From Trema orientale (taxonomy: Eukaryota > Streptophyta > Magnoliopsida > Rosales > Cannabaceae): a stretch of DNA of 64,000 bases. Location of the stretch: the NCBI GenBank assembly GCA_002914845.1, contig JXTC01000274.1:12820-76819 (forward strand), in the 5' to 3' direction. The notes beneath the pieces are model-generated. The model did not search any database, had not been told where the DNA came from, and saw only the letters and a list, made by a program, of their open reading frames with translations. Positions 20,900 to 32,356 of this stretch are shown piece after piece; within the stretch, counting starts at the first letter, position 1, and the number at the start of each line of letters is the position of its first letter. Both the position numbers and the translations under genes were made by a program.

Positions 20900-22120
20900 T
20901 GTTAGGTCCAAAAGTTTGGCATTCTAAATGGCAAAGTTTTGAGAACTCAAGTTGATAAAAAGATGGAGATGTTGTTACAACAAGTTTAAAGTTATTACAA
21001 CAAGTATTGCTCTAACAACAAAACGAAATTTGTGTTTTTCTTTTTATGAAGACCTTCTAGAATGTGCCTAAACGTGTTTTGTTTCCATATTTGATAATTC
21101 TGGTGACAATATTGGTGAAATATTTAATGTATAGTTGTTTAGGATATTTTCCTATCAATTTTCAATAAATTCCTTTGATATTTACCATATATATCATTGA
21201 TTATTTCCTCATTTTTCAGTAATCATGATCTGGACATTTTTCTAGTAATTGTTCAGATCTAGTGAATCACAACATTTATGGAAAGATTTTGATTTTGTTA
21301 TTAACTCTTTCTTTATTTAATTTCAGCTAATTCACACTATAATAGACGACCATGGAGGCTAAAATTCACCTATAAAAGCTCTGATACTCCAAGAAATTTT
21401 GTATGCACTATAGAGAGAAAAATATATTGTAATAGAGCTTTTATTTTATGCCCAAACTGTGAGAAAAAGAGAGATTCTGTAAAAGCGTTTTGGAAGTTTA
21501 TTTTTGTGTGAGCCTTGATTGTTCTTAGAGTTATTAGATCTAGAAAATTCACTTGAGAATGTAAGAGTCCTTCGGGAGAAGGGCTGGGTGTTTTCCGAGA
21601 GAAGATAGGTTCTAGTGCATAGGAGAGAGTCTTAGTGTGTGGAACTTGAAAGTACGACGCAGCAGAGAAGATTGATCCAGCTATTGAAGGGAGTTCAAGT
21701 GCTTGGAGTCAAGTAAGACGAGTGGAGCTTGCTGAGCATATTGAGAGAAGAGTCAAACATGGTGCATCAAGATATGAGGGAGTCTTTCTTGTTTAAGTCA
21801 TTGGTGTTTATACTTTAAAAATTTCTTCTAATATGTTTCTTTCTCTGGGCATGGCCCCATGGAGTAGGTTATTGAAAAATAGCCGAACCATGTAAAAATC
21901 TCTGGTGTCATTTATTTTCTTTTATTTTCATTATTGTGATCGCTTTCCCAATAGCACACATTCAATACTTCAGTGTTACAACAACAATAATACGATTAAT
22001 TGTTGCAACAGCAGCATAATTCCTCTAACTGTTGCAACAACAACGACAGCCAGTTTTTAAGTTTGTTTATTTCGAATAATAAATTGAAAAATTGGTATAT
22101 CTGCAATCTTGGATTTTTCA
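20900..22120 (+). mobile_element. 5' LTR of a SIRE-like copia element
   Basis: A 1,221-bp segment starts TGTTAGGTCC and ends GGATTTTTCA, directly before a tRNA primer site. It contains GGGCATGGCCCCATGGAGTAGG near the 3' end, as in SIRE/Maximus-type LTRs. The downstream gag and the AAAAAGGGGGAGA tract near the far end agree with SIRE type. Two perfect TGTTGCAACA palindromes lie at 22001 and 22030. Confidence 0.82.
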
Positions 22121-22122
22121 AT

Positions 22123-22134
22123 TGGTATCAGAGC
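22123..22134 (+). promoter_or_regulatory. Primer binding site (initiator Met tRNA)
   Basis: TGGTATCAGAGC begins two bases after the LTR end. It is the standard plant copia primer site, complementary to the 3' end of initiator methionine tRNA. Confidence 0.92.
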
Positions 22135-22193
22135 AGAGTCACTAACATTTATTTAGTGAGATTTTGGGAAGTTTCTAATTCATTTTTGCAGGA

Positions 22194-23100
22194 ATGTCAT
22201 TTTTGTCTGAAATAAGTTCAATTTCACGTCCACCCTTGTTGGATGGTACCAACTATCCTTATTGGAAGACCAGGATAAGAGCATTCATCAGAGCACTTGA
22301 AATTAAAGCTTAAAGATCTATTCTCACAGGTTGGTCTCATCCTGTTGTCAAAGTTGATGATGGAACAATCTCCTTGAAATCTGAGATTGATTGGTCACTC
22401 TATAATGATTTGCTGGTAAATTACAATACTAGAGCTTTATATGCCATTTTCAATGGGTGTGATATAGAGCAAATCAAGTTGATTTCTACGTGTGAAACTG
22501 CCAAGGAGGCATGGGAAATCCTTCAAACTCATTTTGAAGGTTCAGGTGATATTAAGCATAATAAACTCATGTCTCTTACTACTAGATTTGAAAAATTACG
22601 CATGGATGAAGATGATTCACTTTCTTATTTTTATACAAAACTGTGTGACATTGCTAATGAGTCTTTTGCTCTTAGTGAAAAGATTCCTGATGCTGTTATT
22701 GTGAGAAAAATTGTCAGGTCACTCTCGGATCGTTTTCAGCCTAAGATCATTGCGATTGAAGAAAGCAAGAATCTTATTTTTGAATGTCTTTGAAATACAA
22801 AAGAAAGGATGAATCTATTGCTTTCAAATCTATCCAAAAGATTGAGGAGGATAAAGATAACGATCTTGCCCTACTAACAAAAACTTTCAAAAAATTATTA
22901 AAAAAAATAGGCAAGTCATCGAAGCCTAATTCCTCCACATCCAAATCCTTCAAAGGTAATTCTTCCCCTAAATCTTTTAATTCTTTTAATAACAAGGGTT
23001 TTAAGTGTAGGGAATGTGGTGGATTTTGTCATATCCAATCTGAATTTGCTAACACTCATAAAAAAAATATCAAAATCATATGCCACACCATGGAGAGATG
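22194..23100 (+). pseudogene. SIRE-like copia gag with zinc knuckle
   Basis: From ATG 22194 the reading is typical copia gag: RPPLLDGTNYPYWKTRIRAF, then a TAA where Trp or a similar residue is expected (about 22312), then ETAKEAWEILQTHFEG, LMSLTTRFEKLRMDEDDS, and IVRSLSDRFQPKI. TGA at about 22791 and a frame change lead to a Lys-rich stretch. A first CCHC knuckle CRECGGFCHIQSEFAN near 23006-23053 has lost its final Cys (FAN for CAN). After about 23100 the reading shifts again. It is broken at several points. Confidence 0.88.
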
Positions 23101-23192
23101 AAGAGTCTGATGGCAGCCAAGATAAAGTTGACAGCAATGTAAGTAATCATGTTGCTTTGACTGCCTCTTTGTTTTCTGGTTCATGTTAGAAA

Positions 23193-24530
23193 TTGCTGGA
23201 AGTTGCAGGTTCCATTGCAACAGAATCTTTTTGTTACAACAATATTGTCGATGTCAATGATGTTGCAACAGAATCTGAAAAATCAAAGGACAACACGGCT
23301 GAATTTAGTTCTGACAACAGTGATGATTCAGAGGTAGATGACGAATCGGCATATAAAAAATTGTACTCTCAATGGGTAGGACTTTGTGCTGAAAACCGAA
23401 ACTTGGTAAGTTCCAATTCTGAGTTACTTAATTTTAAGGAAAATTCAGTAAAAAGATTTAAAGAATTGGAATTACAATTTGATGAAAAAGATAAGAAATT
23501 GAAAGAAGTTTCTTTTGAGCTTGATAGAACTATGAAATCTTTTAAAATACTCAATTCTGGTTCTTCTTAATTGGATCTTATTTTGTCATCTGGAAAATCT
23601 TTTGGTGATGTTATTGGACTTGGTTTTAAGGGTGAATGTTAAGGATCAAAAACTATTTTTGTGAGAGAAAAATCAGTTTCTGCTCCAGTCAGTGCGTCTG
23701 ATGTTGCAACAGTAAGATCAAAAAATATTTCACCACTTGTCAGCACACCTGTTGTTGTAACAGCAGGACCTCACACAGGAAAATTTGGTGAAAACAGAAA
23801 ACCTATCCCTACTATTGCAACAACAGGATCTCGAGCAACATTTAGAAGTAGTCTTGGTTTTGTACACTCTGTAGGATCAATAGGTAAATACAGCAAACCT
23901 ATTGCAATAACAGATTCGTCCACAATAATCAAAGGTAAGAAATTCATACCCACTTGTCACTTTTGTGGAATTAAAGGTCACATAAGGCCTAGATGTTTTA
24001 CAACGATGAGTTTTCTGGAGAATAATTATTTTAAATATTCATTTATGGGTTCTCTTCCAAGAAACACACCAAGACCCAAAATTGATTTGAAAAATAATTC
24101 CAGAAAAGTGTGGGTAAGAAAGTCAGATCTTAATTGTTTTGCTTCTCTTTCAAGTCTGAGAACCAGTACTACTAATTCTTGGTATTTTGATAGTGCATAT
24201 TCCAAGCATATGATAGGTGACAAGACCATTCTGGCAAATTACAAACCTGTTTCTAATGGTACGGTGAGCTTTGATAATGGAGTCAAAGGAAGAGTTCTTG
24301 GCAAAGGAACTCTTGAAATTAAAGGTTTTCCAAAGCTAAAAGAAGTCATGCATGTGGAGGGTCTTAATGCTAATTTAATTAGCATAAGTCAATTATATGA
24401 TTTGAACTTGCATGTTAGGTTCACCAATGAAAAGTGTTAACTTCTGGACACTTCAGGTAAGTGCATTTTAGAAGGGTACAGATATTTGGATAATTGCTAT
24501 ACCTTATATTAGGAGGAGGCTCGTGAGATG
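23193..24530 (+). pseudogene. SIRE-like gag end and protease region (tandem copy A from 23773)
   Basis: An acidic and coiled-coil-like stretch (23193-23570: YKKLYSQWVGLCAENRNL and Lys/Glu-rich repeats) precedes a Ser/Thr-rich part. A second CCHC knuckle CHFCGIKGHIRPRC lies near 23956-23997. The protease motif is altered from DSGCS to DSAYS in WYFDSAYSKHMIGD, and is followed by the GAG-pre-integrase-like block LNANLISISQLYDLNLHV. TAA at 24438 and other stops break it. The integrase that should follow is absent. At 24530 an RT-end fragment (RLTNFLIEKG) follows directly, so the element is internally deleted. Confidence 0.85.
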
Positions 24531-24710
24531 ATGAATAACAGAAGATTGACCAATTTCTTGATTGAGAAAGGCTGTAAGAGAGGGGGAGTAGACAAAACAT
24601 CTTTTTGAACATTTTATTTTTGGAATATCATTGCTCAAATTTGTGAGAATGAAATTGTATTTATTTCTACTTCTGAATCTAGACAAATTTTTGTCAATCA
24701 TTGCATCAGG
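23773..24710 (+). repeat. Tandem segment copy A in the SIRE-like element
   Basis: First of three head-to-tail copies of a roughly 950-bp segment: gag end, knuckle, protease, deletion join, RT remnant. It shares AAAATTTGGTG at 23780 with copies B (24757) and C (25702). Copy A keeps a full second knuckle but has a changed protease motif (DSAYS). Confidence 0.85.
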
Positions 24711-25656
24711 AATTCAAACGTGGTATTGGTTTTGTGCCTATTGTCACAACAATAGAAAAATTTGGTGATAACAGAAAACCTGTCCTTGCTATTACAACAA
24801 CAGGATCTCAAGCAATATTCAGAAGTGGTCTTGGTTTTGTACCCTCTGTAGGATCAATAGGTAAATACAGCAAACCTGTTGTAACAACAGATTCGTCCAC
24901 AGCAATCAAAGGTAAGAAATTCATCACATAAGGCCTAGATGTTTTACAATGATGAGTTTTCTGAAAAATAATTATTTTAAATATTCATTTATGGGTTCTC
25001 TTCCAAGAAACACACCAAGACCCAAAATTGATTTAAAAAATAATTCCATAAAAGTGTGTGTAAGAAAGTCAGATCTTAATTGTTTTGCTTCTCTTTCAAG
25101 TTTGAGAACCGGTACTACTAATTCTTAGTATTTTGATAGTGGATATTCCAAGCATATGATAGGTGACAAGACCATTCTGGCAAATTACAAACCTGTTTCT
25201 AATGGTACGGTGACCTTTGGTAATGGAGTCAAAGGAAGAGTTCTTGGCATAGGAACTCTTGAAATTAAAGGTTTTCCAAAGCTAAAAGAAGTCATGCATG
25301 TGGAGGGTCTTAATGCTAATTTAATTAGCATAAGTCAATTATATGATTTCAACTTGCATGTTAGGCTCACCAATGAAAAGTGTCAACTTCTGGACATTTC
25401 AGGTAAGTGCATTTTAGAAGGGTATAGATATTTGGATAATTGCTATACCTTATATTAGGAGGAGGCTTGTGTCATGATGAATAACAAAAGATTGACCAAT
25501 TTCTTGATTGAGAAAGGCTATAAGAGAGGGAGAGTAGACAAAACATCTTTTTAAATATTTTGTTTTTGGAATATCATTGCTCAAATTTGTGAGAATGAAA
25601 TTGTATTTATTTCTACTTCTCAATCTAAACAAATTTTTGTCAACCATTTCATCAGG
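24711..25656 (+). repeat. Tandem segment copy B in the SIRE-like element
   Basis: A 946-bp copy beginning AATTCAAACGTGG just after CATCAGG. The knuckle is deleted (24922-24930: the K-K-F-I join runs straight to CACATAAGG). The protease motif is DSGYS and is preceded by a stop. It ends with RT-remnant sequence and CATCAGG. Confidence 0.88.
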
Positions 25657-26628
25657 AATTCAAACGTGGTATTGGTTTTGTGCCTACTGTCACAACAATA
25701 GAAAATTTTGGTGATAACAGAAAACATGTCCCAGCTATTGCAACAACAGGATCTCAAGCAATATTTAGAAGTAGTCTTGGTATTGTACCCTCTGTAGGAT
25801 CAATAGGTAAATACAGCAAATCTGTTGCAACAACAGATTCGTCCACAGTAATCAAAGGTAAGAAATTCATACCCACTTGTCACTTTTGTAGAATTGAAGA
25901 TCACATAAGGCCTAGATATTTTACAATGATGAGTTTTCTGAAAAATAATTATTTTAAATATTCATTTATGGGTTCTCTTCCAAGAAACACACCAAGACCC
26001 AAAATTGATTTGAAAAATAATTCCAGAAAAGTGTGGGTAAGAAAGATCTTAATTGTTTTGCTTCTCTTTAAAGTCTGAGAACCGGTACTACTAATTCTTA
26101 GTATTTTGATAGTGGATGTTCCAAGCATATGATGGGTGACAAGACCATTCTGACAAATTATAAACCTGTTTCTGATGGTACGGTGACCATTGGTAATGGA
26201 GTAAAAGGAAGAGTTCTCTGCAAAGGAACTCTTGAAATTGAAGGTTTCCTAAGCTAAAAGAAGTCATGCATGTGGAGGAACTCAACGCTAATTTAATTAG
26301 CATAAGTCAATTATATGATTTGAACTTGCATGTTAGGTTCACCAATGAAAAGTGTCAACTTCTAGACACTTCAAGTAAGTGCATTTTAGAAGGGTATAGA
26401 TCTTTAGATAATTGCTATACCATATCTTAGGAGGAGGCTCGTGTGATAATGAATAACAAAAAATTGACCAATTTCTTGATTGAGAAAGGCTACAAGAGAG
26501 GGAGAGTAGACAAAAAACCTTTTTAAACATTTTATTTTTGGAATATCATTGCTCAAATTTGTGAGAATGAAATTGTGTTTGTTTCTACTTCTCAATCTAA
26601 ACAAGTTTTTGTCAATCATTTCATCAGG
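25657..26628 (+). repeat. Tandem segment copy C in the SIRE-like element
   Basis: A 972-bp copy. The protease motif is the ancestral-looking DSGCS (about 26108-26122), but the knuckle is damaged (CHFCRIEDHIRPRY). Its end continues into true RNase H sequence, unlike A and B, so C holds the original right edge. Confidence 0.88.
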
Positions 26629-26770
26629 GATTTAGTTGAATCCATGATAATTACTTTGGATTTTGTGGAAACAGAATGATAGCTTACTGATATATTCATC
26701 AAAGCCCTTGATTTTGTGAAGTTTGATTTCCTAAAGAAAGACTTGGGAATTTGTTATTTTTCTTTTATTT
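26629..26770 (+). pseudogene. End of copia pol (RNase H C-terminus)
   Basis: Reading HFIRDLVESMI...LDFVETE, two stops, LTDIFIKALDFVKFDFLKKD, LGIC. This matches the last block of SIRE-type pol (HHFIRDLVE, ADIFTKPLD, LGIC). It is joined directly to an RT fragment, leaving out most of RT and RNase H. Confidence 0.85.
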
Positions 26771-27760
26771 TTATTCTGGCCGAGAATTGAATGAATTATC
26801 CCTATATTTTTATTTGGAGAAATCTTAATATTTTAGAAAGAGTTAATTTATTCTTTTCATAAATTTGACTGTTTAATTAGTTTGATTTTGAGTTTCTTGT
26901 TATTTGAATTTCTCGTTGCGTAGGATAAATTGAATAATCTGGATTAGATTTTGACTGACAAACATTTGATTGATCTCTTGTATTGCAAAATATTGAATTT
27001 ACAAGAATCGTAAACAGATGAAGCTACCTAACACTGAAGAGTGAAAGCCATCCATGAGTAATTTGGGCCTATGTATCACAAAATATGTAGAGGATAATCT
27101 ACCGTCTGAAAATGGCTACCTCAGAGATTAGAGTGAAAACTATTGTTTATGTGGAAACAAATGTGCTGAAGATGATATAAAAAAAATAAAAAAATAGATG
27201 AAGCACAATTTACTTATGTGAAAAGTTGAAAAAAAATTTGTGAGATCAAGAAAAAGATTTGTTAGTCATTACTCAATCCAGCTCATTTAGTAAGTTCTAT
27301 AATTCAGAAAATTAATTTAATAAGAATTTTAGAATTGATTTAATTTTAAAATCATTTTTATATCTAGAATAAATATGCTAGTTCTTTGATTTTGAGTTTA
27401 TTCTATTTAAAAAAAATGGAGACTTTCATTATTTCTTGGCTAGATATTTCTTTTCGTATTAAAAAAAAAAAAAGGAAGAGGGCAATTTTTTTTTTTTTTG
27501 GAAAGTTTGGCAGGATGATCATATTGTTTCAACAATATCCATAGCTTTCCGTTTTGGTTTTAGCAAGAATCTTCGGAATTTTTTAGTTTCCTGAAATCAT
27601 TTTTTTTAGGGTTTTGGGTATGTAAGATGTGAAATTAATTTTCTTCTAATCATAACCCTTATTTCTTTTGGGAAAGTGTTCTTTATTTCTTCTTCTTTCT
27701 TTGCAACATTTTCTCTCTCCAGTTCTGCCTACTATTTCTTATAGGTTAAAGGGCAAAGAA
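26771..27760 (+). other. SIRE-like 3' spacer without recognised gene
   Basis: AT-rich spacer between pol and the env-position ORF. It includes poly-A at about 27461-27474 and poly-T at 27488-27500. A CT-rich, leader-like stretch with a possible 3' splice site lies near 27715-27745. No coding frame is supported. Confidence 0.5.
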
Positions 27761-27761
27761 A

Positions 27762-28097
27762 TTACTGAACCACCTAGCAATAACTGCCAAATCTAAGAAG
27801 AAGACAGTTGCTGCTAAGAAGTCTTCACCTGTTGCAACACCGTCTGTTGTTATGTCTCAAGAGTCTATGGAGCTGGAGAATCTGAAAGCTGATCAGGCCA
27901 AGCAGGCTGAGCGACTGGAGGCCATTGAAAAAGTGCAAAAAGAGATACTTGACAGATTGGCGGTTGCCTTTGCTACTCCATTAGCTCTTGCTCCTCATCC
28001 CTCTGGATCTTCCCAACTTGAAGTACCAGCATCTCCACCTGTTGCAACAAGTCCAGAAAAGCATGCCAAGAAACGATACAAGAAGACGCAACTTTGA
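27762..28097 (+). pseudogene. Small ORF in the env position of the SIRE-like element
   Basis: From ATG 27852 an 81-codon frame runs to TGA 28095-28097. Its N-terminal part is heptad-like and charged (ELENLKADQAKQAERLEAIE), so a short coiled coil is likely. A Pro/Ala/Ser-rich tail and a basic end KHAKKRYKK follow. The same frame extends upstream to about 27762 (AKSKKKTVAAKKSSPVAT) without a Met. SIRE/Maximus elements often carry an extra ORF here, called env-like. This one has no visible signal peptide or membrane segment, so the env label is not supported by its sequence. Two TGTTGCAACA palindromes lie inside (27830 and 28040). Confidence 0.5.
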
Positions 28098-28231
28098 TCA
28101 TTTTGCTTGCTTTGCAGGAACTTGCTGCAAGGAACTTTCTTTCTTTTGTTTCTAGAAACTTGTTTTCATTTGTTTTTGATTTAAGACTTCATGTTTGTTT
28201 GGTTCTTTTGTTACTTTGGCCCTCTTTTGAC

Positions 28232-28244
28232 AAAAAGGGGGAGA
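28232..28244 (+). promoter_or_regulatory. Polypurine tract of the SIRE-like element
   Basis: AAAAAGGGGGAGA follows a TTTTGAC context, the usual SIRE polypurine tract form. A weaker copy TTTTAGGGGGAGC lies near 28341. A third TTTTGCCAAAAAG at 28434-28446 is cut off by the start of the 1-kb array. No 3' LTR follows. Confidence 0.65.
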
Positions 28245-29079
28245 TCATGAGAATTTTCTGGATATTTGTTTTTGTTTAAAGATCATGAGATTTTCAGGAG
28301 AAGCTTTCTATGATTTATATCACATTCTTCGTATTGTGATTTTTAGGGGGAGCTATTTGATTTTAATGAGGAAATTAACCATTTATTTTGCAGGTTTTTA
28401 TACTTAAGTTCTTTGTGTTCTTTCTTATGTTGATTTTGCCAAAAAGATTGTTTGTCATTCCCAACAACCATGTTTAGTAGTATTACCATAATAGTGCATA
28501 AATTAAAAACCGAAAAGAGGAATACAAAAAGGATCAAACTATTGTTCCTCAATAGAATTCCTGTAAGAGTAAAAATAGAACTGAATCATGATTCACTGTA
28601 TTCAGACTTCCCTACACAAAAAAGATGAAAAATAAACCAGAGATAGAGAATGTAATGTAGGGATTACATTATCTCTTCAAATACAAAGACAAAATGGGGG
28701 TCGATATCCTAAATAACCCTGATAAGGATCAAAGGATGTAATTTTGTTATTTAAAATACTGCAATAAAGGAAAAACTAATATTTGTTAGAAAGTCATGAC
28801 AGCTGATATTGTATCAATGAATAATTTAAAGAATAAATCTATAGAACAGGGAATGCGCATACCTATATGAAGTACACGATAACCAATATTTATATCATAG
28901 TTTTAAAAATAGATTCTTACAAGTACATGCATAGTTCAAATTACAATCAATAACTTACACGATAACCAATATATATTAGAAAATTATGACAGCCAATATT
29001 ATAGTAAACAATAACTTGAAGAATAGACTTATAGAACAGAAAAAGTACATGCATGCATGAAGTTCACAATAACCAATAT

Positions 29080-29115
<36 letters not shown>

Positions 29116-29567
29116 AGAAATTAACTGAGTCCTAAAATTGTGTCGATCCAAGATAGAGTGAAGTGAAAAAGAGAAGTCTTCGTAAGTGCAGGTCCGCTGA
29201 CGCTCCAAATGAAGACATAATTTACCTAGCAACCTTCCTGTACGCATTTTTGCGACACAATCAATCCCAAAAGTTTAAGAATTAATAAACATTAAAGAAA
29301 AAGAAAAAAAATTAAGAAAAATATTTAAAGACAAATAAAATGAAATATCTTAGACAAATAAACAATAATTGTTTCTCTTTCCCGGCAACCATGTTTAGTA
29401 GTTTTACCACAATAGTGGATAAACTAAAAACCCAAAAGAGGAATACAAAAAGGATCAGACTCTTGTTCTTCAACAGAATTTCTGCATGAGTAAAAATAGA
29501 ACTGAATTAAGATTAGTGGTGTTCAGACTTTTCCGAACAATAAAGATGAAAAATAAACCAGAGATAT

Positions 29568-32356
29568 TGTAACGTCTCCTAACTTATCTATATGACTATA
29601 TAGGTCAAACTAGAAAGTATTATACCTTCATAAACCATATCGGTAGTTTTGCAAAAAAGTGGGCCAATTTAAACTTTTTAAACTCTAAACAAAAGAACCT
29701 GCGTGACATTACTTTCTGAAAGTATCTTTACAAAATGTACACCTAAAAAGTCCTTATCCGTTTATCTTGCCATTAGTAGTGATATTTACATCACACCAAA
29801 ATATCAAAATAAAAAGAAAACATCGCCCACAAGTCAAGCTCGTCTACATCTGTATGATCATGGTGACAAGAAAGTGTGTTAGCTAACCAGCAACTCTATA
29901 CATCATAAACCTCCTCATCTGCATCACATGAGCTAAATGAACTAATGCTCAGTAAGTAAAGATCATGCATGCTCGTGAACGTGTTTCATGAATAAACTTT
30001 ATTGAAATTCCCATTGTACTCTCTCTTTCAAAATTTTTCATTTTGATGCACTTTTCTTAAAAGATATTTCTTTACAGGGCCCTTGAGTACATTACGAAGC
30101 TGCGGCAGTCGGTAGGCCATGCCCACCTATGTGGGAAGAAAACACATGGTCAATGCGAACCAAACCTACCCAACGCAGACCGACTAGGTAATGCATCTCA
30201 TATAACTTATAGTATAATATTCAATCTCGGCAGTCGGTAAGCCGTGCCCACCTATTCGGGAAGAATGCCTGTGCAAACCATGTCTACCCAATGCAGATAG
30301 ACTAAACAATATACTTAAAATATATCTCATAAAATCAGTACAATGATACTACTTTAAATCTAATGAGTGAAAAATTTCACTTCTTGAATATCATGCTTAA
30401 ATGATTATGTCATACTTATGTCTTTCATGAACTTACAACAACTATAGGAATGACATATAATTAATATAATACACATGATCATGTAGGAAAACATCTGTAT
30501 CTACTACTGTTCTTGTGATGCAGTTAAAATAAATCTTTACTTACCTTGTATCTGATAGAAAAGATAGTGAAAAGGGTCAGTATCATCTGTGGCAAGGTGT
30601 GTGGAAGACCTGATATCAATTTCATTATTAGAATGATCACGACAATGTAAAATGCTTAAAGAAAATGACCACAAGACTGAAATCACAACTTTCACAAAAT
30701 CGGGAAACTTAATCCCAAAATGACCCGAAGGTGTAGAATTGACATGAGGTATGTAATAGCCAATGACTAGCATTGAAAACTGATTAAAATTATCAAAACA
30801 TGAATGCTAGTTCCTTAATACAATAATAATCTAAAATGGTACATACTTTCATAAAACCTAGTCTATTTGCTTCTTAATAGTACCATTTGGTTTTATAAAT
30901 ATTTGGACAGTACCTCTCTTACTTTTAGGACATTCCCACATCCTTTAAATCATAATTTAAGACCTGCAATAAAAATTGGCAAACCAATTCCTACATATAC
31001 ACATCAAAGAGGATCATTTAGAACAACCTAAGTGCACCTGAATTCCTTTCGATTTAGATAAAGTTTAAACCCACTTTTACACTTGTATATCATCACAACT
31101 AGCTAAAAATGAGTGTAATAAATAATAGGATCAATAAAATATACACTCCAAGTTTAGAAAATCGGATTACAAATATAGAAAACTTAATCTACTACACATG
31201 AAAATACTTAAATCCATAAATAGCAAACTTTGAGACTTTAAGTCTAACTTTAATCCTCCACTTAAATTTTATATTTCCAGCAATATATAAGGTTTCCTAA
31301 GATCTTTATTCATCAAATAAAAGCTTTGATTTAAGAGCTAAAGCAAAAGAAATAAATTACACGTTCTAAATTCCACAAAAATCTCACCTTGAGTAGTTTA
31401 AACTTTTGTTGAAGCTCTTACTTTCTACTTCTACCAAATTAATTCTCAAGGCTTTAAAATTGATTTTAGGACTCAAGAGGACCTAGAGGAATAATTTTTT
31501 AAGTGATATCAAGAGGAGAATTAAAATAAGAAAACAAAACCTAGGAAGAAGAACTAGTAGAAGTACCTTGACTAGTTTGGACCTATCTTGTTTTTTAGAG
31601 CTCCAACTTGAGTTTTACCACTTGGAAACTCTTGGAAATGGTTAAGAAGAGTTGAGAGAAGCCTAGATAGTGGCTGGAGTGGTTCAAGTCATGGCTGGAG
31701 AGAAAGAGAAAGGAAATGACCAGATTGGGTCCAAAATCAGTACTTAATGGCTAAGAAAAGGCATAACTTAAATTCTAAGGGGTATTTTCAGTATTTCACA
31801 CCCTAACTTTCCATGTGTCCAGCTTTGAATCACTCTTGGCTTACTCACCATATTCATGACCATTCTTATACACTCAAGTGTAGACCAAAATGGTGAAACC
31901 TAGTTTAGAATGTGAAATCTAGTCATACTTTGACTTACGATCCTATACGGCCAATCTTTTTGTAATCTGGTGGAACCTAGCCCCATAACTAATTATTAAA
32001 TATAAAAATAAGTCAATTAAACTCTAATTAATAATACTAACATAGTATCAATACCTAATTAATAGAATGCATAAAAATAACATTACACAATTAAGTTAAA
32101 TCTAAACTAGCTTAGTGAGTATATATTCTTTGTTCCTTTCACACACGTCAAGCTCTCTTTCTGAGGGTACTGAGTCTTTACACTGCGTGGGCGCACTTTG
32201 ACAAATATTAGTACAACAATACATATCAAAAGCATTTAACAATAAGAAATGAGCAATTTACTATAAAGTTGATACTAGTTACTTGATATGTCTATTATGT
32301 AATATAAACATGTTTATTATTGGCTTATTATGCATGTGAGAATCTTGGACATCACA
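29568..32356 (-). mobile_element. Minus-strand solo LTR (Tekay-like gypsy) inside the array
   Basis: A 2,789-bp insertion starts TGTAACGTCTCC and ends GGACATCACA. In reverse complement its ends match the 3' LTR at 15511-18545 (TGTGATGTCCAAGATTC against TGTGGTGCCCGAGATTC; ...GTTACA). Flanks are GATAT (29563-29567) and AATAT (32357-32361), a 5-bp target duplication with one mismatch. The unit reads through the insertion site as CCAGAGATATAG-ATGC on either side. No pol sequence is inside, so it is a solo LTR. Confidence 0.9.

Noticed and set aside
20629..22120. Pair of LTRs bounding a very short element
   Set aside because: The two LTR starts are both in the same orientation with no PBS or internal DNA between them; the first is only a truncated copy.
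27852..28097. True envelope gene
   Set aside because: The ORF lies in the env position but has no signal peptide, membrane segment or glycoprotein-like pattern; only a coiled-coil-like and basic profile is seen.
28343..28552. Minus-strand frame at the SIRE/array join
   Set aside because: It crosses the join of two different repeats; hydrophobic look comes from AT-rich array sequence. Similar frames recur in units at 35020, 42040, 46314 and 53924 with different lengths.
29029..29247. Recurrent minus-strand frames (GGLCLHLE-like) in array units, for example 29029-29247, 37911-38135, 40036-40218 and 51635-51817
   Set aside because: The same DNA is read in different frames in other units (34699-34926, 48215-48433, 51090-51278) and is often broken, and (GA)n gives the SLSLSL part. 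No sign of protein-level selection.
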